Shown here in pieces: positions 30,727-36,116 of a stretch of DNA of 36,116 nucleotides. Source of the DNA: Candidatus Aminicenantota bacterium (GTDB lineage Bacteria; Acidobacteriota; Aminicenantia; Aminicenantales; UBA4085); the NCBI GenBank assembly GCA_026393865.1, contig JAPKZI010000067.1, positions 1 to 36,116 on the forward strand. The letters run 5' to 3'. Numbering within the stretch: the stretch's first letter is position 1; each line of letters begins with the position of its first letter. The translations under genes and the position numbers were made by a program. The notes below the pieces were generated by a model. It worked only from the letters and a program-made list of their open reading frames with translations. It was not told where the DNA came from and searched no databases.

Positions 30727-32400
30727 TCAATTCTTTTTGACGATCGGGATCTTGATCTTCCTTTTTTTGGCGAAGGCGATCGCCTCGGGGTAGCCCGCGT
30801 CCGCATGGCGGACAACACCCAGGCCGGGATCGACCGTCAGGACGCGTTCCAGGCGACGGGCCGCCGAACTCGACCCGTCGGCCACGATCACCATGCCGGC
30901 GTGAATCGAAAGTCCGATGCCGACGCCGCCGCCATGGTGGACGGAAACCCAGGACGCGCCGTTGACCGCGTTCAAGAGGGCGTTGAGCACGGGCCAATCG
31001 GCGATGGCATCCGATCCGTCCTTCATCCCCTCGGTTTCCCGATGGGGTGAGGCCACCGAGCCCGCGTCGAGATGATCCCTTCCAATGACGATCGGGGCGC
31101 TGATCCGGCCGCTCTTAACGAGCCGATTGATGACGGCGCCGAAGCGGGCCCGGTCGCCGTAGCCGAGCCAACAGATCCTCGACGGCAGGCCTTGGAACCT
31201 GACCTGCTTCTGGGCCTTGCGAATCCAGCGTTCGAGGGCTTCGTCCTCGGGAAACGCCTTCAACACGGCCTCGTCGGTGATCAGGATGTCCCGAGGTTTG
31301 CCCGACAGGGCGACCCAGCGGAACGGCCCCTTCCCGAGGCAAAACAAGGGCCGAATATATTCCTGAACGAATCCGGGGATCTCGAAGGCGTCCGCGACGC
31401 CGGCTTTCTGGGCTTGGCCGCGGATGTTGTTGCCGTAGTCGAAAACCCTCGCCCCCCGCCTCTTGAGCTCGAGCATGGCCCGGACGTGAGCGGCCATGGA
31501 GGCGGTGGACCGCTTGATATAATCCCGGGGATCTTCACGGCGGAGTCGGAGCGCGCTCTCGTACGGGATGCCGCGCGGCACGTAGCCGTTGAGCTCGTCG
31601 TGGGCCGAGGTCTGGTCGGTCAGGATGTCGGGAGTGACTCCGCGCCGGACGAGCTCGGGGAGGACATCGGCCGCGTTGCCGAGGAGGGCGATCGACAGCG
31701 GCCGGCCCTTTTTTACGGCCGCGTCGGCGAGCCTGAGGGCTTCGTCGAGGCTCTCCGTCATCGTATCCACGTATTTGGTTTCGAGCCGGCGCCTGATCCT
31801 CCGCCGATCGACCTCGATCACGATGGCCACGCCGTCGTTCATGGTCACGGCCAGCGGCTGGGCGCCGCCCATGCCTCCGAGTCCGGCCGAAACGACGATC
31901 CGGCTTTTGAGGCTCCCTCCGAAATGTTTCTTGGCCGCGGCGGCCAGAGTCTCGTAGGTGCCCTGGAGAATGCCTTGCGTTCCGATATAGATCCAGCTTC
32001 CGGCGGTCATCTGCCCATACATGGTCAGCCCCAACGCTTCGAGCCGACGGAATTCATCCCAGGTCGCCCACTTCGGGACGATCATGGCGTTGGAGATCAG
32101 GACGCGGGGAGCCTCGGCATGGGTCTTGAAAACGGCGACGGGTTTTCCCGATTGAACGACCAGCGTTTCGTCGTTCTCGAGCTTTTTCAGGCTGTCGACG
32201 ATGGCCCAGAAACAGTCCCAGTTCCTGGCGGCTTTTCCCGTTCCGCCGTAGACGATAAGTTCCTGAGGGTTTTCCCCCACGTCGGGGTCGAGGTTGTTCA
32301 TCATCATCCGCAGAGCGCCTTCTTGGGACCATCCTTTGGTCCGCAATCCCGAGCCCCTCGGCGCTCTCAGCGGTTTATACGTCTTGGAGTGCGCGGCCAT
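30727..32400 (-). CDS. hutU: Urocanate hydratase
   Basis: This is a 557-residue enzyme. The start is the ATG at 32400 behind AAGGAGG; longer forms upstream lack a ribosome site and add no conserved sequence. It converts urocanate to imidazolonepropionate in histidine degradation, using tightly bound NAD. Recognisable are [19 protein letters not shown] near the N-terminus, [18 protein letters not shown] (NAD site) and [34 protein letters not shown] contains the conserved active-site cysteine region. The C-terminus has [21 protein letters not shown]. The length matches the family (about 555). No hutH, hutI, hutG or ftcD lies in the window, so the gene is an orphan here. It has its own promoter at 32439-32468. 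Confidence 0.97.
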   Translation of the reverse strand: MAAHSKTYKPLRAPRGSGLRTKGWSQEGALRMMMNNLDPDVGENPQELIVYGGTGKAARNWDCFWAIVDSLKKLENDETLVVQSGKPVAVFKTHAEAPRVLISNAMIVPKWATWDEFRRLEALGLTMYGQMTAGSWIYIGTQGILQGTYETLAAAAKKHFGGSLKSRIVVSAGLGGMGGAQPLAVTMNDGVAIVIEVDRRRIRRRLETKYVDTMTESLDEALRLADAAVKKGRPLSIALLGNAADVLPELVRRGVTPDILTDQTSAHDELNGYVPRGIPYESALRLRREDPRDYIKRSTASMAAHVRAMLELKRRGARVFDYGNNIRGQAQKAGVADAFEIPGFVQEYIRPLFCLGKGPFRWVALSGKPRDILITDEAVLKAFPEDEALERWIRKAQKQVRFQGLPSRICWLGYGDRARFGAVINRLVKSGRISAPIVIGRDHLDAGSVASPHRETEGMKDGSDAIADWPVLNALLNAVNGASWVSVHHGGGVGIGLSIHAGMVIVADGSSSAARRLERVLTVDPGLGVVRHADAGYPEAIAFAKKRKIKIPIVKKN

Positions 32401-32438
32401 GGCTGCCTCCTTGGAATCCTTGCAATTGTCTAGGGGAG

Positions 32439-32468
32439 AATATAGCATAGAGCCTCGAGGAATAGCAA
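32439..32468 (-). promoter_or_regulatory. Promoter of hutU
   Basis: The minus strand has TTGCTA (32463-32468), an 18-base spacer and an extended -10, TGCTATATT (TATATT at 32439-32444), about 40 bases before the hutU ATG. It lies back to back with the promoter at 32502-32530. Confidence 0.58.
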
Positions 32469-32501
32469 AAACAGGGCCGCGAAAAAAGAACAAAAAATCG
32501 G

Positions 32502-32530
32502 TTGACTTATGGGAAAATTGGGCCTATATT
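32502..32530 (+). promoter_or_regulatory. Promoter of the diguanylate cyclase gene
   Basis: TTGACT (32502-32507), a 17-base spacer and TATATT (32525-32530) lie about 43 bases upstream of the GTG start. It is a canonical sigma-70 layout. Confidence 0.7.
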
Positions 32531-32573
32531 TAATATGCTAAGGTTAAGGTTTGTTTGTCTAGGGTAAGGAAGC

Positions 32574-34586
32574 GTGGGTAATGTCTTAATTTTCAACGCT
32601 AACTCCGAAGAGCGCGAATTTTTACTCAAGCTCGTTTTCAAGCTGGGACCCGTTTACGCTTCGCCCTCTCTGGACAAAGCCATTTCTCTTCTTAAATCCT
32701 TCTCCTTCAGCTTCGTTTTGCTCGACCTCGAACAGGCCGGACATCCGGCGCTCAGGCCTCTTCTCGGGCCCATCCCCTGCCTCATCCTGACCGGCCGCCA
32801 CGAGGACAAGCTCAAGGAGGCCGTCTTGAAATGGCCGGCCGACCGTTTCGTCGACTACATTCCATTGTCTTCAATGCCGGCGGACATCACCCGCGGGCAA
32901 AGAGTTTTATGGACCGCCCGGGAATACGCCCGGCTTAAAGAGGACGTGGAAAGCCTGACTTGCTCCAAGGCGTCCGCCGAGAACCGGTTGAAAAAGGTCT
33001 CTTCCGAGATCAAGGAGATCGGCACCGCGCTGTCGGGAAGCCTAGTCAAGGAGCTCCAAAAGCGCCTTACCCTCCAATCCCAATATCTCCGCTATCAGAA
33101 ACTCAAACAGAAATTCGAGGACACGTTGCGCAAGCTTTATGCGGCCAACGACGTCAGCAATCTTTTGGATATCGTCCACGACATCAAAGATCTCATCCAA
33201 GCCGGGAGCATCTCCCTTTATATCCGGGACGAGAACGAAACGTTGGGGAAATATCTCAAACCCATCGTCTGGGACGACGCGGTCCCCTCCCATGCCGATT
33301 TCTCGAGACACTTGGCCTTGTGGCTGGCCGCGGATTTCGCTTCGTTCGTCGCCCGGACGGGACAGGAGCTGAACGTCGCCGACGCGGACCGCGACGGCCG
33401 CTGCTCCAGCCGCTACCGGAACCATCTCAAATCGCCTTTGCGGAATATCCTCGTGGCTCCCCTCAAATACGACCAGGACGTCATCGGCCTCATCGAGGTC
33501 TACAACCGGGAGGAGGACGGCGGCGTCAGGAAGGCCGGCTTCACCGCGGAGGACCAACAGGTCCTGCGGGGCGTGTCCGAGCACATCACTCTGGCCATCA
33601 CCAAGCTCAACCTGATCCAATATGACGCGCTGACCGGGTTGCTACGGCCGGACCCGTTCTTCGAGAAAGTCCTCCAGAAGATCGAATCCCAGAGCAAGCG
33701 CCGTCAGGAGACGGGATCGTTCGCCATGGTCATGGGCGACGTGGACTGGTTCAAGAACTTCAACGACCGGAACGGACACGAAGCCGGAAACCGGCTCCTC
33801 CGCGAACTGGCGGACGTCATGAAATCGGCCATCCGCGAAGAAGACCTCCTCTGCCGGTATGGCGGAGAGGAATTTCTTTTCTTTCTTTCGGGCGTGGAGA
33901 ACATCGAAGAAGCGACGATGCTGACCGAACGGATCCGGAAAACGATCGAGGACCATTACTTCGAATTCGAGGAGTTCCAGCCCCGCCAGAACCTGACCAT
34001 GAGCTTCGGGGTCACGCTCATCCCGCGAACCCTGGTGGACGAACGCGGAGCGGCGACGAAAGCGACCTTGAAGAAGACCGCTAACGAGGCCGACATGGCC
34101 CTGGCCGAAGCGAAGGGGAAGAGATTCGCCGCCCTCAAGTACGCTGAGGGAATGGTCATCAAGAACAAGGTTTGCGCCTATATCCGGGAGAAGTCCGCCG
34201 TCGTCAGCAAGACCTCGCTCCTGAAAACGGCCTCCGAAACGGCCTTCAAAGAAAAACGGCGTCACGCTCGCTATTTCACATCCACGCTTTGCATTTACCG
34301 GGAGAACGGCAGCCATCGCGTGGCCAATACGATCGACTTGAGCCTGGGCGGGGCCAAGATCTCGTCGAAAGCCCAGTTCCCCTTGGCCAAGACCCTGGAT
34401 CTCTTTCTGATCCTCGGCAGCCGGGCCAATCCGCTGAAGTGCGACGTCGTCTACTCCCAGAAGGCCTCCCCCAACTCCGTCTACTTCTATTCGGGACTGA
34501 AGTTCCACCTTCTGTCCGACTCGAACAGAGAGCTTCTCCAGGACTATTTCCTGACGATGGATAAAACGGAGGGAGCCCAGGCCTAA
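32574..34586 (+). CDS. REC-like/GAF/GGDEF/PilZ cyclic-di-GMP protein (diguanylate cyclase)
   Basis: This 670-residue protein starts at GTG 32574, with TAAGGA just upstream. Domains in order are as follows. Residues about 1-115 are a degenerate receiver-like domain, with D51 in FVLLDLE but the N-terminal acidic pair missing (NAN). Residues about 120-185 are a coiled-coil linker. Residues about 190-345 are a GAF domain ending EHITLAITKLN. Residues about 350-520 are a GGDEF domain. The last has GGEEF (430-434) as active site and R421-x-x-D424 exactly five residues ahead as inhibitory site, so it should be active and product-inhibited. Residues about 560-660 are a PilZ domain with both binding motifs, RRHAR (562-566) and DLSLGG (588-593). 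It therefore makes and binds cyclic di-GMP. It is a single-gene unit. Confidence 0.93.
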   Translation: MGNVLIFNANSEEREFLLKLVFKLGPVYASPSLDKAISLLKSFSFSFVLLDLEQAGHPALRPLLGPIPCLILTGRHEDKLKEAVLKWPADRFVDYIPLSSMPADITRGQRVLWTAREYARLKEDVESLTCSKASAENRLKKVSSEIKEIGTALSGSLVKELQKRLTLQSQYLRYQKLKQKFEDTLRKLYAANDVSNLLDIVHDIKDLIQAGSISLYIRDENETLGKYLKPIVWDDAVPSHADFSRHLALWLAADFASFVARTGQELNVADADRDGRCSSRYRNHLKSPLRNILVAPLKYDQDVIGLIEVYNREEDGGVRKAGFTAEDQQVLRGVSEHITLAITKLNLIQYDALTGLLRPDPFFEKVLQKIESQSKRRQETGSFAMVMGDVDWFKNFNDRNGHEAGNRLLRELADVMKSAIREEDLLCRYGGEEFLFFLSGVENIEEATMLTERIRKTIEDHYFEFEEFQPRQNLTMSFGVTLIPRTLVDERGAATKATLKKTANEADMALAEAKGKRFAALKYAEGMVIKNKVCAYIREKSAVVSKTSLLKTASETAFKEKRRHARYFTSTLCIYRENGSHRVANTIDLSLGGAKISSKAQFPLAKTLDLFLILGSRANPLKCDVVYSQKASPNSVYFYSGLKFHLLSDSNRELLQDYFLTMDKTEGAQA

Positions 34587-34641
34587 AAAAAACGGGGACA
34601 CATCACTTTTCTCTCCGAAAAAGTGGTGTGCCCCTGTTTTT
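34585..34641. terminator. GGGGACA-type palindrome acting as bidirectional terminator
   Basis: A 20-base stem (34591-34610 with 34619-34638) has one A-C mismatch and two G-U pairs around an eight-base loop. It is flanked by A8 on the left and T5 on the right. Both converging genes (stop at 34586 and stop at 34648) therefore gain a terminator. The core GGGGACACATCACTTTT closely resembles the repeat palindromes mobilised by REP-associated tyrosine transposases. No such transposase is in the window, and copy number cannot be judged here. Confidence 0.7.
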
Positions 34642-34647
34642 GTTCGC

Positions 34648-35997
34648 TCAGCCTTCGAGCTCTTCGATGATCGAGCGGAGATAATAGGCGGGCGGGGTGA
34701 TCTTCCGGTAGAAAGCGTCCTTGATCCGGACGGTCAGGCTTTCAAAGGAGCGGACGTCCTCCGGATTGCTCCAATTGTCCATATTGAGCTTTTCCAGGAT
34801 GTCCTTGAGGACCGGCAGGCTGATGATCTCGTTCGTGTAGCGGGGCAGGGTCCCGCCGTCTTTCTCGCCCATCCTCACCCAGCGGAGTAGGATCTTCCGC
34901 AGCGATTCCTGGTGATTGATCAGCTCCTGCTTGAGGAAGAACTGGTCTTTCGGCGATTCCGTCTGGGACAGTTTTTGAGTCTGCTTCTTGGCGTTTTCCA
35001 AGACCTGGCTCATGGCCCGGATGAGGGATTCGCCGTCAAGGATGAGGCGCTCCCGGTTCTGGAAATAGCTGATCTCACCGTTGAAATCCAACGGCTCGGT
35101 CTTCCGGTACTTTTCGAGCGTTTCGAACACGGCCTGGAAACTGAGATCGTCGAGCCCCTGCTTCCGCTCTTCTTTCTTGACGGGGACGGGTTCGCGGAAT
35201 ATGGGTTCGGGCTGGGAGGGGCTCTCGCGTTTCATGAAATCGTCGATGAACTGATTGATCTCGGGCATTTTGAACCCGGGGCGCGGCGGTTCCGGCTCGA
35301 AGCTCAACCGCTCGAACCGCTCCGGAGGAACGAACTCGGGCTCTTCGGGAACGGCCAGCGGCTCGGCGAAGGCTTCGCGGACCGGCGCCCGTTCGAAAGC
35401 GGGCCGCTCGGGACCGATGGAGTCGGTCTCTAATAGCTCTTTGATTTTCTTCAGCCTGGTCAGTTCCTGGTCCAGGTCGGACGCCATCGCCGACTCCTCC
35501 CTCCGCTCGAAAGCCGGAGGCGGGGCCGGAACAGGAACGGCGGCGGAGGCCTCCAGCGCGATACCGAACCGTTCTTTCAATTTCGTCCGGATCTCCGCGA
35601 CCTTCTTTTCGGACGTTTGCCTGAGCTCGGACAGTTGAAGGCTCAGATCGCCGACCTTGCGGAGCTCTTCAAGGGTCAGTGCGGTCAGCTTCTCGATGTC
35701 CTGCTGATAGCGCATGCCCCGCTCGAGATGGTCCCGCATCCGGTCCTGGAGGGTCTTGCGGGCCGTTTCGAACTCTGAGATCGCGCCCCGGAATTCCTTG
35801 ATCGTCCCCCGTTCTTTCTCGAACTCCCCCTCGATCAGAGTTTTCTTGCGCTCCGCGTCCTCCTTCTCCCGCCTCATGTTGAGCTGTAGATCACGCTCCA
35901 CCTCTTCCTTCCGCTTTTGGAGGACCTTCTCCAGATTGCTCTCGATCTCGTTGATGATCTGTGCCGATTCGTCCAACATGTCATCCTTCGGAGTCAT
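34648..35997 (-). CDS. Coiled-coil protein of unknown function
   Basis: This 449-residue protein starts with ATG at 35997 and GAAGGAG seven bases upstream. Residues about 5-150 form a long charged coiled coil (SNLEKVLQKRKEEVERDLQ, ERKKTLIEGEFEKERGTIK, LSELRQTSEKKVAEIRTKL). Residues 150-275 form a Pro/Glu-rich, probably disordered linker (VPVPAPPPAFERRE, VPEEPEFVPPERFERL). Residues about 280-449 are a compact helical domain (LDDLSFQAVFETLEKYRKTEP, YFQNRERLILDGESLIRAMSQVLE, FLKQELINHQESLRKILLRWV). No signal peptide or membrane segment is visible, so it is likely cytosolic. The shape suggests a scaffold or structural protein, but I recognise no family. It reaches nearly to the window edge; the last 119 bases upstream hold only its ribosome site and perhaps a neighbouring gene's end. 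Confidence 0.85.
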   Translation of the reverse strand: MTPKDDMLDESAQIINEIESNLEKVLQKRKEEVERDLQLNMRREKEDAERKKTLIEGEFEKERGTIKEFRGAISEFETARKTLQDRMRDHLERGMRYQQDIEKLTALTLEELRKVGDLSLQLSELRQTSEKKVAEIRTKLKERFGIALEASAAVPVPAPPPAFERREESAMASDLDQELTRLKKIKELLETDSIGPERPAFERAPVREAFAEPLAVPEEPEFVPPERFERLSFEPEPPRPGFKMPEINQFIDDFMKRESPSQPEPIFREPVPVKKEERKQGLDDLSFQAVFETLEKYRKTEPLDFNGEISYFQNRERLILDGESLIRAMSQVLENAKKQTQKLSQTESPKDQFFLKQELINHQESLRKILLRWVRMGEKDGGTLPRYTNEIISLPVLKDILEKLNMDNWSNPEDVRSFESLTVRIKDAFYRKITPPAYYLRSIIEELEG

Positions 35998-36116
35998 CGC
36001 GGGTCTCCTTCACGATCGTTCATCTCGCATCTCCCATGATCAGGGCAGCGGGAGAGGACCTCAGGACCGCGGAGCTTCGTCGCTCTGCGGCCGCCCGATT
36101 TCCTTTTCGCTCCTAG

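Noticed and set aside
36061-36116. A minus-strand open frame reaching the right edge and ending at 36061 (reads ...EKEIGRPQSDEAPRS)
   Set aside because: It could be the C-terminus of a gene beyond the window, but 18 codons with no recognisable sequence are not enough to support a feature.

Overview
The window looks like chromosome from a high-G+C, Gram-negative-type bacterium. A TonB-dependent receptor, two probable outer-membrane barrels and many exported propeller proteins indicate an outer membrane. The mix of Asp-box (VPS10/sortilin-like), YVTN and 6-bladed propellers, secreted M28 peptidase, GlnRS beside a short GluRS, and a GGGGACA-type extragenic palindrome recalls Candidatus Aminicenantes or a nearby Acidobacteriota-like lineage. 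That placement is from memory of gene content and is only moderately supported. The window is densely coded: no gap exceeds about 250 bases. I see no tRNA, rRNA, CRISPR array, transposase or prophage gene.

Layout. 1-3254 (minus): a large Asp-box propeller cut by the left edge, then a YVTN propeller. 3348-5784 (plus): a small membrane protein and a secreted M28 metallopeptidase. 5852-8838 (minus): gltX-glnS with its own promoter. 8949-17040 (minus): a tightly packed seven-gene run of radical SAM protein, TonB-dependent receptor, GT4 glycosyltransferase, an uncharacterised protein, nucleotidyltransferase, PAP2 phosphatase and DUF3108 protein. 17193-19035: two convergent envelope proteins. 19277-23180 (plus): a surface-glycan cluster of flippase, GT2, methyltransferase and CatB-like acetyltransferase. 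23237-24513 (plus): GNAT plus a DUF2156 protein, apparently from a leaderless mRNA. 24519-28363: FAD oxidoreductase, FkbM methyltransferase and class II photolyase. 28442-30540 (minus): the peptide operon described below. 30727-32400 (minus): lone hutU. 32574-34586 (plus): REC-like/GAF/GGDEF/PilZ protein. 34648-35997 (minus): coiled-coil protein.

The most unusual locus is 28442-30674. Two adjacent genes encode small exported peptides of 88 and 75 residues. They share a twin CX6C pattern (C-X6-C, a spacer of 22 or 16 residues, C-X6-C) and a similar sequence around the cysteines. They are followed by a secreted 6-bladed propeller protein and a membrane-anchored thioredoxin-fold protein with a CAPC motif. 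Directly upstream is an exact match to the sigma-54 -24/-12 consensus, with a 17-base palindrome about 110 bases above the predicted start. I read this as a sigma-54-controlled system for disulfide-bonded secreted peptides. The family and its function are not ones I recognise.
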